64,000 nt of DNA from Asterias amurensis. Taxonomy: Eukaryota > Echinodermata > Asteroidea > Forcipulatida > Asteriidae. The notes under the pieces were generated by a model. The model did no database searches and was not told the origin of the DNA. It was given only the letters and a program-made list of their open reading frames with translations. The number at the start of each line of letters is the position of its first letter. Position 1 is the stretch's first letter. Shown piece after piece: positions 1 to 12,786 of this stretch. A program made the position numbers and the translations under genes. The DNA lies in the NCBI RefSeq assembly GCF_032118995.1, contig NC_092654.1:15925784-15989783 (forward strand). Direction: 5' to 3'.

Positions 1-219
1 TCTTATTGAGGTGCAGTAGAGATGTATTATTATTATAATTTCCCTGTCTTTTTGGGCAAGGTATGTATATTTTAAGTTTATACTATGAACAATAACTTCA
101 TAGAGAAAAGATGTTATTTTTAAAGAACTTTAACAAAGGGCTTTCACATTGAAGATTGCGACATGGGAAGTTGCAAAATTGACTTAGCTTAAAACTACTT
201 TGTTTTCAACAAATATTCA

Positions 220-282
220 CTAAAACAAGCAAACAAACAATCAATCAATCAAACAAACAAACAAACAAACAAACAAACAGTC
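220..282. repeat. AAAC/AATC tetranucleotide repeat
   Basis: AAACAAAC with a short AATC block in the middle. Confidence 0.9.
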
Positions 283-368
283 TTACGATTAAAAGCTACC
301 AGTTAGGGAGTCACTTGCTGGAATATAACAACTTTTGTGGTTGGAAAAAGTATAAAACTTACGCCCTC

Positions 369-704
369 TTAAAGACACTGGACACTATTGGTAATACTCA
401 AAATAATTGTTAGCAGAACAACTTACTTGGTCAAGAGCATTGACGAGCTGTTGATAGTTTACATTATTGTGATAAACAGCTCCCTCTGGAGAAATGTAGT
501 TTTTGAGAAAGAAAAAAAACTTTTTTATTAGGCATCTGAAATAACACACACATTGTTGCAACTAGGGCGTTTTTCTTTCATTGTTCTCTAGCAATTTCAA
601 TGACCAGTTTAGCCGAATTTTTCCCAGATTTGAATTTTATGCATGTATACACCAAGTGAGAACAATGGTCTTTGACAATTGCCAAATGTGTCCAGTGCCT
701 TTAA
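369..704. mobile_element. TTAA-flanked MITE, AGGCAGTGG family, copy 1
   Basis: Starts TTAA then AGACACTGGACACTATTGG and ends with the inverted form, closing in TTAA at 701-704. Diverged, with the central palindrome mostly lost. TTAA targets are used by piggyBac and Kolobok transposases; the family is non-autonomous, with no coding capacity in any copy here. Confidence 0.75.
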
Positions 705-1690
705 CAGATATATCAATAGAGATATTGTTAACTTTAGACCACTCTTTATTGTTTAGACATTTAATTCTTGTCTTGTTCAACAAGTAAATGTATAATAAAT
801 GACAGAATGAATCATCGGCTAATTAGTTGTTCATTGTCACTGAAATCCATACTCGATCCATACCTCTTTGTTTGTTATATCAAGAAGGACGTTAAATACA
901 GGAACTTTACAAATGTATATTTAGTTTATTTTATCTTCTAGGATTGTTTTTAATTTAAGGAAGTGATATAATGATATCTTGGTGTGGAATGTTTGTTGGA
1001 ATGGGGCAATAGTGAGTTTTGAAGACAGATGGTTCTGTGACTATATGTTTAGGAAAAAAGAAAACAGCAAAAGAAAAATCACCATCTTATCATTTTTAGT
1101 GGAACTAAATGTAATTATTCTAAACAAATTCACCACTACTAGAATTAGTTTAAGAAACTGAATCCATATAAAAAGATTTGTTCACAACTGGTATTCTGCA
1201 TTTAAAAAAAGAAGTGGTGTAGACCTTTCTTACAGTCCCTGAGAGTATGAACAAGTATGAGAGTATATCTTACTTCAAATGTTAAAATTGCATCGGGGAT
1301 AAAGAATATTAACTTTTGGTTTTTTACCCATACACAGATGGATGGTGTGCTTATTTTTTTATTTTTTATCGATGGCTTTTTTCTTTTGGCATTATCAACT
1401 GCCAGTTGCCCATACACGTTTACAAATAATTTTTACAAACTTCTTGTAAGTAAAACTTCTAAATATTTGACAGTGAATTTGGTCGGTTGTTTTTCCACCA
1501 CATATTTCATAAAAGTGTGTAATCAAATTAGAGGGTTGATTTGTCATTTGGATAAAAATGTTTCCATTATCGGACAAACTTCTTATCAAATATTTGATTG
1601 CTTGTTCTTCTGGACACAATAATCACAGCCCACATGTAACAAAATGGCTTGTTGTTAATATACACTAAGTTGCTTTATGCAGTGCCATAA
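705..1690. other. AT-rich DNA, no gene seen
   Basis: Overlapping open frames on both strands at 1257-1622 have no protein-like bias and no splice context. No repeat is shared with the rest of the window. Confidence 0.5.
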
Positions 1691-1992
1691 TGGGGGACTT
1701 TGGAACGCTAGGTGGCAGCAGACTTGCCAGGTAATTTTTCATTGTTTACGTAGTTCTTAGCATGCTCACATTACCTTGATTTACCTGGTAAGTCTGCTGC
1801 CATCATATTCCCTTTTCGAAACTTCGGCTTTGGGTCCGACTTCAGGCTCCGTCTTTTCGTCTAAAGCCCCAAGCGCTTATAGGTGAATGTACGCGCAGTT
1901 GTCGAAACAACCGCGGGGACGAGCGAGCCTGAGCCGAATTTAAAGCCGAAGTCGTGGTTTCGAAAAGGGCCATAGGTTCCCAAAAGTCCCCC
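1691..1992. mobile_element. Nested palindromic elements: GGGGGACTTT element with a second one inside
   Basis: The outer element starts GGGGGACTTTGGAACGCTAG and ends AAAAGTCCCCC, with an inner arm pair GGTGGCAGCAGACTTGCCAG and ACCTGGTAAGTCTGCTGCC. Near 1808-1972 a second palindromic element (CCCTTTTCGAAACTTCGGCT and inverse GTTTCGAAAAGGG) interrupts it. Compare the uninterrupted outer copy at 36738-36882 and the inner family at 24868-24980. Confidence 0.75.
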
Positions 1993-3363
1993 ATTTGAAT
2001 ACAAAATACTAAATGCCAATGTTCAAACAAATAAATCCAATGCTAAGGTTTAGGGAAAGATTTATACATTTGTTAGTAAATTATATTGAAAGGTATTGAT
2101 GGGATAAATGGATATACAATGTTCTTTTTATTTGTTTGGTGATATTGACTTTACTCTGCGTTGTTTTTGTTTGTTTTATATTATGATGTTGTGACCCTCA
2201 AAAAGAAGTCTGCCCACAAGTCCATTCACTCCTCCCTTGCACATTTTATTTTATTTTTAAGAAACTAAGTGATTTCCCCAGATGCATCCTCTTCATTTAA
2301 AGAGACACAAAAGAGCCAATATGATTCAATTGTAATAAGGACTATCCTACGGGATGTTTGGAAAAAAAATTTTTGGAACACTTTATAAAATACATTGATA
2401 AGTGTATAATTCAATGGAGACACCTTAATAAAAAAAAACATTTTGAAACTGCCAAATCTGGATTATATTGTTTTACTTTTTTCAGGGTACCTTTTTTCTT
2501 CTTAAGTCAGGTACATGATTAAATTGTCTGGATGGTTCATTGCTTTGTTGTATTATCAGATAAATGAAAAAATAAAAAAAAAATAAAAAAGGTATTTCTT
2601 TTGTTTGGCACTGTATAAAGGGGGGGGGGGGTCAATTGAATACTGAATGATATACAGGTTAGTCACTGTCAATATCCAGAGTCAACATTGTTTCTTTTTT
2701 CTTTATGCAAATATAAACAGACCTTTGTTCAAAGAGTGTTTTCGAAACCAAAGGATTCAGGCTTGGACTTCATTCGCCTGTTCGGAGTCCCAGACGGAAA
2801 GTTCAAAGTCTTAAATATGATTAGCTTAAACCAAAGCTTTGGTGTCGGGAAAAAAACAATTCTTAGAACCTTTCCCCTCTCCTCTGGACACGCCCCCCAA
2901 TTAAAAAAAATCAATCAATCAATTAAATAAATCAAATCAAACAAAATATAAAAAAGGATAACACTAGTTGTACAATGTAGATCAAAAAAATGCACACATA
3001 TTAATGTTCATCCTAAGAAATATTTAAACAAATAAATAAACATCATTGCCCTGCCCAAAATGAAAATGTCTCATCGTGCCACTGACGATAGAAATAAAGG
3101 CCTACCGTAGATTCCAGCTAAAAGGGCCCACTTTTGTGACTGAAAAAAAATCCCAGTATGACCACTTTCTCTATCAAAATGAAAGAACTTAAGTATTAAT
3201 CCCGGATCCCTTTTGTGGTCTCGCCACAAGCCTCTACAATGCATAACATTCTTGGAAGCCCCTCTCGACAATGAATGGCTTGCCAAATTTTGCCCGGCAA
3301 GCAAATCCACTATGTTACGTAACTATACTGTAAAGCCAGGGTAATAATTGGTCTCTCACGATA
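1993..3363. other. AT-rich DNA, no gene seen
   Basis: A/T runs and a G run (about 2621-2631). A weak inverted pair around TTTCGAAACCAAAGG (2740) and CCAAAGCTTTGG (2830) may be an old MITE. Frames open on both strands at 2690-2930, and the minus frame 3071-3310, match nothing known. Confidence 0.45.
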
Positions 3364-3495
3364 GCCCTTTTCACACTAAAGTTTTTTTCCCCAGGATATC
3401 CGGGAACTTTTGACCAATCTTTTCACACTACAATAAAATTCCCGGGAGTTTCCTGCAGTTATTTCCTGGGAAATGGCTCTTTAGTGTGGAAAGGG
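3364..3495. mobile_element. Palindromic MITE, CCCTTTTCACACTAAAG ends
   Basis: 132 bp. GCCCTTTTCACACTAAAG pairs with CTTTAGTGTGGAAAGGG, and the central part repeats TTTTCACACTA and CCCGGGA. Non-coding. Confidence 0.65.
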
Positions 3496-3831
3496 ATCTC
3501 AACATAAATACGTAAAATAAAAAACCTGTGAAAATTTGGGCTCAAAATTGGTTATCGAAGTTGCCAGAAAATGAATAAAGAAGAAAAACAAACGTTATTG
3601 CAAATAATTGTTTTGTTTTCAGATCCCCATGGGATCAAAATGAGGAGTTGACTCCTGAAGGTCTTCGCATGTTCAAATTTTGAATGAAAAAAATACCCCT
3701 TTCTCTAGAAATAATTAAAAGGGGGTTGTTTCTGACTGTGTTAAGTATCAACAGCTTCCAGTGCTTTTTGGCAAGGAAATGCCTATGGACATTAGTTTTG
3801 TTTTATATTTTGTTGTTATAACATGTCTCAT

Positions 3832-3958
3832 TTATGCATGAGGTACGTCACAATGCTAACTCAAAACGAAGCGATGGGCGCAGCTATTGCAAGTGATGGG
3901 GATCGGAAACGTGCGCCCATAGCCTCATTTTGGGTAAGAATTATGACGTAATGCATAA
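3832..3958. mobile_element. Palindromic MITE, TTATGCATGAGGTACGTCA ends
   Basis: 127 bp. TTATGCAT and ATGCATAA close the ends; TACGTCA/TGACGTA and ATGGGCGCA/TGCGCCCAT pair further in. Confidence 0.65.
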
Positions 3959-4963
3959 GTATTAAGAGAGTCGCATTGTTGTCCATTCACTCAACGTCAA
4001 GGGGAATCCTATATATGATACCCGCGATGATTGGCCAAAATATCGTTTGTCATATGACGTCCTCCACACCCGCATGTCAGTCGACCAATGAGATCTTTGT
4101 GTTATCTTCGACAATTCCTCAATCCTTATTGCACATAACTGACATTGATGCAACTGTTCAGTATCTATTTTATGAGTAGCGGAAACTGTTTTTATACTGG
4201 CATACCTGTGGATTTAATATACAGCGGATATCTGGCTTGGTGTTGAATCAGAGTATTTTTAAACGGTGGTTTTCATTTATGCGGGTAATAGTCTAGTCAA
4301 TCTAAGCAAAAAATGTCTTGACCTAGACAAAATTGCAACATAAGTGATTTGTTAAATAAAATATATTGGCATGTTTGATACTTTGAATAATATTATTCTT
4401 GATACTTTACTTTGGAGGGTTACCTGGTGTTAAGAGACATTTGCATGACAAGATATCAATTCTACAACTATCAGGACGTGCGTGCATATATACACTAGTG
4501 AAAATGGAGGCGAAAACGGCAATTTTTAATTTATGCAAATTATGCATAATTATTTCCCCTGCTTATTTTGTTCTACTTTTTGATATGTTGTTTTGGAGGT
4601 TTTGAAAAGACTGTTGCAAAAAAAAATCATTTCTGTTGCAATGATGTATAGGTTAAACCAGTGCAACCACTTGACGAGACTATAAATTCCACCCCACAGC
4701 ATACACACAGTGAGTCGCAGCCAAGGGTTTTTGCAAACCCGTGCCACAAATACGAAACAGCTTCAAGCCAGTGTGGAAAATCTCATAAATATTTTTTAGC
4801 ATTGTCGATAGGCCAGCCGAACAATGAGATTACCCATGCACACCCCTAGCCTGCCTATTCTGTGAAGAAGAAAAAAAACTAATCTGTTGATCATCAGTGG
4901 GTTTTAAAAATAGTTCGATTGAAACTCCGCCGGTCTTCATCAGAAATCCGGCTGGCAATTTTG

Positions 4964-5064
4964 TTTTCGTACCACACGCTGGCCATCGCAGACACGCATA
5001 ATGTATTGGCGCTTTCCCGGATCCCTTCACTGTTGACCCCGTGGCCAGCGTGTGGTACGGAAAA
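4964..5064. repeat. Palindrome with 20-bp arms
   Basis: TTTTCGTACCACACGCTGGC at the left pairs with GCCAGCGTGTGGTACGGAAA at the right, enclosing about 60 bp of unpaired sequence. Probably a small inverted-repeat transposon; no second copy is in the window. Confidence 0.55.
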
Positions 5065-5198
5065 AATGCCTCCTGCTTGTTGCAAAGCATCATAATCAAA
5101 CAAACTGGGGCTCTGTACCATTCGTTTTAAACAATTTTGAAATTTGACAAAGATGCAGATGTCAAAATTGTGACGATTGACGAAGACACAGATATTAA

Positions 5199-5342
5199 TC
5201 TTCTAAGCAAAAATGAGAAGTACATCAGTCACAAATTGTACATGTGACATGCTAATTTGGATGACAACCTTATCTAGCAAGCGACAATTTGTTGTGCTTA
5301 ACTACAACGTTTTGTGCTAAGCAGCTCTATGAAATTGGGCCC
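5199..5342. mobile_element. GGGCCCAATTTCATAGAGCT palindromic MITE, partial copy
   Basis: The right end AGCTCTATGAAATTGGGCCC is clear at about 5322-5342, with the family interior CAGTCACAAATTGTACATGT before it. The left end is missing or decayed. Confidence 0.6.
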
Positions 5343-6566
5343 ACTAGTACTCGTGGTATAATAAATACCGTAGTTGAGATAAAACTGAAAGAAGACGTGA
5401 CCATGCGGTATATCGCAATCGATCTGAATGTTTAGAGAAGTTGACTGCTGTTTTTTCACGGCCCATTGACACCAAGCTTGAAGGTCAGTGGATATCGATG
5501 GCTCTACACTGGCGGAGGGAAAGTGGGCCGATTTAATATTATCGTACGACTCGGTGGTTTCGATTCGATGGCTTCATTTTATTGCATCATTTCAGGAACT
5601 GCTGATCGTCAGCTGATACGCCTACATGATCATGTGACACACCATGTCTACTTTCTTCGCCAACAAACAAAGACGGCTATTGACAATATTTATCGGAATG
5701 ATCTTTGATCGGTTGCAAAGCAAAAAAAAGGGTATGACAAATTAAATAAAACATGATAAAACCATGTTGCTCAATGATAAAACCAACTACATGCTAGACT
5801 GCACTGGTGCTTTTCTATAAACAAATTGTCATAGTCAAATTTGTCTATACTGACTGCAGTGCAGAGTCCAAACATAAAGGTCCCGATCAGAAAAGCAAAA
5901 AGAACAGGCAAAGGTTAATTTTTCTAGTCGTCACTATCCGGGGTCCATTGCAACATAAAAACCTTTTGTATTCGAAACGATCGGGACTTGTTTATCTTGG
6001 GTAAAGACGTCATTCGTCACACCCACAAAACGTGTACGCTGATTGGTCTATAAGGGACACACCTCCAAATTAATCAGCTGGTGGTGGGGTCATTGAGGCC
6101 AGTGTTACGACATAGTCACTGGTACCCGTGTTACTGTCTACCAGCCAAATCGGATTAGCGTTTTATGTATTGTGTGTGTACATCCCGTGACATATGTATA
6201 CTGTGTATGTACATGACGTTTGCTACATACAGTGGATATTTACTGCAGTGTAATTATTTTACTGGTGGTCCCTATTTTCTTCCAAAGACTTTCCATCGAA
6301 GTTATTCTGAAGTCAGTTCTTCGAAAAGCAGGTAAGTGCTCTTTCGGGGGTTAAGAGTAACTTGAACCATCCTGAACAGACTCTTACATTTCTTTTGAGT
6401 TGTGGAAAGAGGCTTAAAATGAAATACGAAAGTAACAAATCTTGGTTGTTTATTATTATAAATTGCCAGGCCAGCAGAGAGTGAGTGAGAGACCAAACTA
6501 AACGCGTTAATAAAATGCCAGTCACTGTGTTTACTGTGCGGTCACTGGTAACATATCCTGGATTTT
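5343..6566. other. Unclassified DNA
   Basis: The strings GCTGATTGGTC, ACACACCTCCAAATTA and CAGCTG (6038-6080) recur in diverged form at 7851-7905, hinting at an older duplication or shared repeat. No exon is recognised. Confidence 0.4.
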
Positions 6567-6735
6567 GGTACTCTTTGTAACACAAAATACATTGTCCACA
6601 GATTTACACTAAACTTCCACCGTTTGATGATAATAATAGTAGAAAGCGTACCTTAAAATATTAGTCATTTTAGTTGCTGAGGTGCTGTACTGTAGTTTTT
6701 GAGAAATGAGTAAAAAAATGTCATGAAAACACTTT
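6567..6735. repeat. Dispersed repeat with TGTCCACAGATTTACACTAA core, copy 1
   Basis: GGTACTCTTTGTAACACAAA, the core, then GATAATAATAGTAGAAAGCG and TAGTTTTTGAGAAATGAGTA. The core recurs at 41355-41450 and 54643-54805. Confidence 0.6.
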
Positions 6736-6739
6736 TAAA

Positions 6740-8590
6740 TGCTAAAATAATTTTGTCTTACACGTCTCTTAATGAATTTGCTTGTCAGCTTGTCATGCAA
6801 GTTGAGCAGACTATTAATTATTTACTGGTTTTAAGGGATTAATCTTCTTTTCTATTTGGGTTGTCGAGTTTGTGGGACACTCTGCTGAAGTCCTCCAAAA
6901 ATCGACAAGTTCTGGAAAGAAAATCGATATGGTTTATCGCGATTCAGAATCGCAATGCGTTATGGGTAGCCAGATGGGGCATTTGCTACCGCGTTGTATG
7001 TTGTCAACCACAACGTGTGCATGCATGGCCTATATCTTTGTGTGGGTTCAACAGCACCCTCTTTTGATATTTTGCTATTAGCAATAAACCTTATGGCATG
7101 GATTGGGGTTTTGGTTAGGTTTTGAATTACTCTTGAACTGGAGGTAGAATGCTTGAACTATGGAGGTTCGTTCCGCTATCGTCTACGTTCCTGAGAAGAC
7201 GATGTATAGCGGAATAATCTCATACTATTCATAGTTCTAGGAGTGGTTCCAAATTGTTGTCCTTGTTCTTGTATGATTTTATTATTTTCTATTTAGTTGG
7301 TTCGCATGGTTTTACCACCATGGTCATCAGACCAATAGAGCAAGTATGGTCAGACTTAATAAGAATGATGGTAATTCTCTCCCTATTCCTCATCCTTGGT
7401 GGTGTTGTTCCAAAACTGTGATCCATCCTGCTCACTCAACTAAATTTTAACGTAAATTGTAGACGGGACCAGGGCTGGTTCAAATTATGATTCCTTCTCT
7501 TTTGGCACAGTTTGCAAAATTTGAGCCAGCTGGATTGTTAGACCATTTAAGAACTTTAATCGTAACCCTCCATACTCTCTATAGAATTTTGATACACAAG
7601 ATCTAGTCCATTTTGAATTCTTCACTCATCAGCAAGGATCATTCAAATTTTTATTTAGGGTTGTTGGTGTAAACAGGGAACTATTTTTTATATGACTGGA
7701 CTGGATTCATTTGTTTCCTAGCTATGTGTACAGTTACTGTCTGTGGATTTCAACCTGTTTACAACCAAACTGCAGATCTGCTTCTATCGTATCAGTTTGA
7801 TGATTTGATCAGTAAACTTTGGACAAGGACGAGCCCACTTAAGCGGTCTCTCTGATTGGTCAACCAGATAACACACCTCTAAATTACTGTCATTATGCAC
7901 ACCAGCTGCTGATCAGTATCCCTGCCAGATGTTGATTAATAAAGAACACCCAAAAAAAACAATATTCAACATTGAGTTGTTTTTGCCAAGTCTGGTATTT
8001 GCTTTTTACCCTGTGTTTGTTGTTGTTCATGGTGCTTTTTTTTTGTCGTAGGGACCCTCAGTAAGATCTGTAAAGATAGGGAAAACTGTTGATGGCTTTT
8101 GTTTGTTTTTAATAATAAAACTAATGATAGTAACAGTGGGTGTGCGCCGTTTTGTTGTGATGATAGTAAAACCATAAACTAAGTCGAAAAACATGCAGAA
8201 AAATCAAAGAAACAGAGACTTTGTTTTGTTTCTGAGAGAATAGAATAAGCGAATAGAATTAGCGGATTTCAGACAACTTATGTTTGTAAATGTAGTTTAA
8301 TTGTGTAGTAGACCTATGTACAATGTCTAGATAATTGTACAGAATTTTCTACATTTCCATTTTCATTCACAATTTGATCACACTTGACTTGTTGTTGTCA
8401 GTGTCACAAAAGAGTTGTCTGTGCTTCTGTACTATGGTTACATTGATGGTTGATTTGAGATTGTCAGGAATGCTGTCTGTCTGGAGTGTGCAAATTAAAG
8501 GATCAAGCTGTTATCATTGATATTGACAAATGGGTATGATGTGAAATGTATTTGAAGGAATGCAGATTGCTGCAAGTTCTAGACTGTATT
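6740..8590. other. Unclassified DNA, no gene seen
   Basis: It contains ACTATGGAGGTTCGTTCCGC (7158), similar to CATGGAGGTAGAA strings at about 10575, 10854 and 13101. No coding exon is found on either strand. Confidence 0.4.
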
Positions 8591-8602
8591 ATTATTATGC
8601 AT

Positions 8603-8935
8603 GGAGGTGCATGGCCGAGTGGTTAAGAGCGTCGAATTCAAGTTCTGGTGCAGTCACCGGAGCGAGGGTTCGAATCCTGGTCATGACACTTGTGTCCTTG
8701 AGAAAGATACTATAATTGTTTCTCTTCACCCAGGCGTTTAAATGGGTACCTGTGAGAGTAGAGGTTGATATTGTGTATGAAAAGCCACAAGCACCTTACA
8801 GGCAGCTCAGGGCTGTTTACTCCCAATGAAGCTGAGAAACATTAAAGGGGTATTAGTGGCCCTGTGACCAGGGCACTAAGCCCATTGATATGGTTATTGT
8901 GAAATGCGCTATTATATAGTAATTTGTTCTTATTA
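8603..8935 (+). mobile_element. tRNA-derived SINE (full length)
   Basis: The head has an A box TGGCCGAGTGGTTAAGAGC and a B box GGTTCGAATCC (8667-8677) with a long variable arm, so it derives from a Leu- or Ser-type tRNA. The acceptor stem no longer pairs, so this is not a tRNA gene. The body carries GGCACTAAGCCCATTG and AAATGCGCTATTATA; the tail is TTATTATAATG. Similar TTATTATGCAT strings on both sides suggest a target duplication. Body fragments recur at 57420-57610 (same strand) and, inverted, at 21160-21260, 46270-46345 and 50645-50765. Confidence 0.75.
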
Positions 8936-9137
8936 TAATGCATCCATAATTAGGCAAGGTTTTGTGGGTTTTCTGTAATGATCTTTAAAAAAAGGAGTTT
9001 CACACTGCATATGTACAATAAGGGAAATCCATTGTTTGTAAGTCACAAATAATATTAATTTTGGTTTTACCCTTACTCCTTAACACTGTATTCTCAATAC
9101 TTTCCTAACATAAGTCCTGTGAACAATAAGCATATTA

Positions 9138-9200
9138 CTCAGGTGGGATTCGAACCCACGACCTTTGCAACTCTAGAGCGGTGTCTTACATTTACCAAGG
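9138..9200 (-). mobile_element. tRNA-like SINE head fragment
   Basis: GGTGGGATTCGAACCCACGA is an inverted B box (GGTTCGAATCC on the minus strand), followed by TTGCAACTCTAGAGCGGTGT. No complete cloverleaf. A related diverged head is at 51420-51470. Confidence 0.5.
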
Positions 9201-9603
9201 TCTTTACCAAATATAGACCACCAAGATTTCCAATTATCTAGCAATGCTCAAAGTAAACATCCTAACAGTGCCTTTAAGTGCTATTTCCTGAACTTTGACA
9301 GATGGTCTGTGTGGATTTCCTTTCGCTTCAAATCCTGTTGACCATTTTCTGACTGGATGAGCAATTCAGCCAGCTTGCTATTTGTGTTTTGTTAGCAATC
9401 CTACATTGAGGTAGCCCTCCTTGCATCTACTTTGTTACTATCTGATCTTTCTTCCGCAAGCCAGACTTATCCCAGACCATGCAAAACTGTACAGGAAATT
9501 GTCTGCCATTTTTGTCAGACTATCTAAATACATTCGTACAGATTCATAGTACAGTCGACTCTTGCTATAACAATGTTGCTGGGACTGGCCAAATGCACAC
9601 ATC

Positions 9604-9932
9604 TTAAAGGCACTGGACACTATTAATAATTACTCAAAATCATTTTTTGCATAAAATGTTACTTCTGTTATCGGTAACGAGCAATGGAGAACTGTCAATA
9701 GTATTAAACATTGTGAAAAACAGATTCCTTTGATAGAAGTTAGTTTTTTAGAAAGAGGTATTTTCTCACTAAAATCTTAAAATACTCAGGCAATTGCAAG
9801 CACACAAATTTGCACAACAGGTGCATTTTCTCTTTCATTATTTTCTTGCAACTTTGAAGACCTATTAAATCCAAATTTTCAAAGATAATTTATTGTATGC
9901 GTTGTTGACCTTTAAATGTCAAAATTACTTCA
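9604..9932. mobile_element. TTAA MITE, AGGCAGTGG family, copy 2 (3' end degraded)
   Basis: TTAA at 9604-9607, then AGGCACTGGACACTATTAA. It shares the block from the GAGCAATGG string through TCTTTCATTATTTTCTTGCAAC with the other copies. The right terminus is too diverged to place exactly. Confidence 0.65.
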
Positions 9933-9934
9933 AG

Positions 9935-12634
9935 AGAAAGTGTCAGATTCTTTGAAAGTGGCATATTGTTCCGCATGGAGCTGTGGGAGCTTTGTCGTGT
10001 TCTAAACAAGCAAACAAACAAACATTATTTTCCAAAAAAACCTAAATAGACCAAACATAAACTTCAGGCTTTGGCTACCTACAAAAGCATCAACTTCAAT
10101 TTGACTTAAAGAAACATTTATTTCCACATATCATCAAGAAAAGAAAGAAAAGTACAGAAAATATTTGATTATCAAGGAAAGTTCCAATAAGTGGGGCTTT
10201 TCAAGGAACAACCTACAAAACTAAACAAAACACCAGCTCTTACAATAGATGAATTTTAAACAAAATAACACCAACAACAAGTAGATGGTTTCGCCTACCA
10301 TGCTGGAACCCCCTATATGTGTGTTGACGTATGTTGATGTTGACTAGCAACATGAGATGTTATTCAATTGTGGTGAGGGGGCCGGGTCCAGTACAGTTGG
10401 TAGGTTTCTTAAAAATGAGTTTATTGAACCGTCAAGTGGATTCAGCATATTCAGTTTGTGTTTTTCAAAAAGACTAAAAGAAAACTGACAACAACAGATG
10501 CCCCTTCCCCTTTGCTCCTGTAAACCGTTCCATTGTGGTGATTGTCAAAGGTAATCCGTAGGGGGTGTAGGTGTACCATGGAGGTAGAACTAGCTGTACT
10601 TCATAAGTCACACACTGACAAGTTACTACAATTACTGATACATTGTGTAAATTTGAGCTAGTGCCAGCCATGTCAGCTTCACCTACTGGATCCAGAATGA
10701 ATTTTTTTATACAGGATTTGGTATTTGTATCCAACTTTGCTGGAAATCGAAAAACACACCCAGACACCACTCTGGTTAACACTACGACTAGAACTACTGG
10801 TTGAGTTGTTAGTTCACTGGACAATCCATATGCTATTTTGATATGCCTGAACCATGGAGGTAGAAACTGAACTACATTGCACTATGAAAGTTTTAATGAA
10901 TCAACAATTGGTACAATTATATACACACAAAAATCAATCAGAAATGTCAGTAAATTGAAAGTGCGTGTCTCATTTGTACCAATCCCCTTCAACCATTGAG
11001 GAATAGATTTGTATGTGGTACTGTCAAACTCAAAGTCAAGAGTGACATACAATTTGAAGAAATTGCTATTCTATGAGTAATGGGCTTTATATAAAAAAAA
11101 AATGCAGCAATCGAAATAAGCCATTTGAGTGGGTGCCCACTCCCTGATTAAACACCAGTCCAGCTTGTCTTCCTTAAAAAAAAAAACAAGTGTGGCCACC
11201 TGTCTTATTTAAATACATAGATTAAATTTAAAATGTACAAATGAAGTGCAGGTTAATCAACCATAGGAAAGGACCCTAATGGTTTAATGGTGCAATGCAA
11301 AAAGTCAGACTCATTGCCCGACCATAGAGCAAGCTTGACTCATGGGCCTGTTTACGGACTGCTCTGTTATGCAAAAATACAGTACAGTTAATTACGATCC
11401 TATAAGCTAAAGTAGTCGTCCAGTCTATTTTCTATACCATCCGCCCTGGTAATAGTTAAAAAGCAGGACAGTCCGTTTAAGAACTGAGAAGTCTCCCGAA
11501 CCTCCGATTATCTACTCCACGGCAGTAGAATAAAGCAAGACAGTTCCCTAAGAACAACTCTACCTGGCAAGTAGATACACACATGGTGTTACCGCAAATC
11601 AAATATACATTGATACCTCACCATGCAATGCCTCAAATCCTACTTCCTCTATGCCTATAATAAACTGAACACTTCCTTACACCATGGACCCTGGATCCTC
11701 CATACCGTGTACAACCATAGAGGGATTCTTTACCACAGAGAAAGGACCAACAACTGTGTGTTTCTACATTTGAATACAATCCTAGTCTGCAATGCTCTTT
11801 GCCCTGTTTATGTGTGTCTCTCTATGGGTGTACTGTAACTGTGCCAGGAGTAGCTTTGTTTATGAGGCCCTGCCAGCTGGCTGGATGATGATGCAATCAT
11901 CTTGACCCCTGGAGGTCACGATCATCACAGAGGCTGGGTGGGGAGTCTGGCTTGAGCTGCATTGTTAAATGTCAAACCATGGTGCATTGAGAGCTGCGCT
12001 ACAGTCATACAGCATAATAACCATTTAGGAGAGCAAGGACTATGGTCCCACATTACATGTTCTCAGGTACTATGTGTTTTGTGCAGATGGGTTCACAGTG
12101 TTGAATGTTGTTGTGTGGGAGTCGGCTTTGGTGAATCATTTCTCGCAGGTGTTTACTGCACCGGTAAGACTAAGATCTTGTTTTGCTTTTAACAAATTAT
12201 TTTTCTACAACCAAGATAAGATGGAGGCATCGTTTATTCACCTGATTTAAGGACTTTTTAGAAAAATCCTTGAGCCTTTATAATATTTTTCTTGAGAGAA
12301 GTAAAGCAGTCAGCACAAGGAGAAATATGTGTTTTGTCTAACTTTGTATTTCTGCTGATCTTTAAAGCATCCTGAATTGTAACATCTGAAACTGAGAGGT
12401 TCGAGGTCTAGAATAAAGAGGGAACACAAGCCTGCAAGGAATTTTTCAAGGTCTTTCATTTTTTTGTCAACAGTCATCAAATTATCTTTGGTAAATTAAA
12501 GTATTTGTTGGGCAGGATTTAATATGAATGTGGTAACAATCTGTTAAGATTTATCAGTCTCTGACTGCGGAGAATAACAATCAAGCAAATGGTGTCAATG
12601 TTAAGCTGTCAGACGGACGGACCTAAGGTAATTT
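9935..12634. other. Unclassified DNA, no gene seen apart from the repeats listed
   Basis: A minus-strand frame of 116 codons (10474-10824) overlaps the CATGGAGGTAGAA repeats and has no recognisable domain. 11.4-11.6 kb is a probable transposon end. The rest shows nothing I can name. Confidence 0.4.
11390..11599. mobile_element. Probable longer element sharing the TTTGCGGTAACACCATGT end
   Basis: It ends ACATGGTGTTACCGCAAAT at 11581-11599, the inverted terminus of the element at 50081. The preceding 190 bp (GTAGTCGTCCAGTCT onward) resemble, from memory, a dispersed sea-star repeat. No second copy of the body is in this window. Confidence 0.4.
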
Positions 12635-12775
12635 GGAGACTTTTGAGACGCTGATGGCAGCAGACATAACAGTCCTATTTTGAGGCTCTGAGCATGCTCG
12701 CACATTTGCGCAGAGGTGCGAGAATGCACACTACTACTGGCAAGAACTTTGAAAATGGACAATCCAAAAGTCAGG
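12635..12775. mobile_element. Diverged copy of the GGGGACTTT palindromic MITE
   Basis: GGAGACTTTTGAGACGCTGA followed by TGGCAGCAGACA matches the left end of the element at 36738. The right side retains only ATCCAAAAGTC. It lies directly beside the piggyBac-like element at 12787. Confidence 0.5.
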
Positions 12776-12786
12776 CCACTGATGTA

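Noticed and set aside
2688..2930. Open frames on both strands near 2.8 kb as an exon
   Set aside because: Both strands are open over the same stretch and it shows weak inverted-repeat structure; more likely an old MITE.
8603..8690. A tRNA gene (A and B boxes present)
   Set aside because: The acceptor stem does not pair and the sequence continues into a body that recurs elsewhere, so it is the head of a SINE.
10474..10824. 116-codon minus-strand frame as a possible gene
   Set aside because: Low complexity of evidence: no domain, no splice sites, and it overlaps the CATGGAGGTAGAA repeat.
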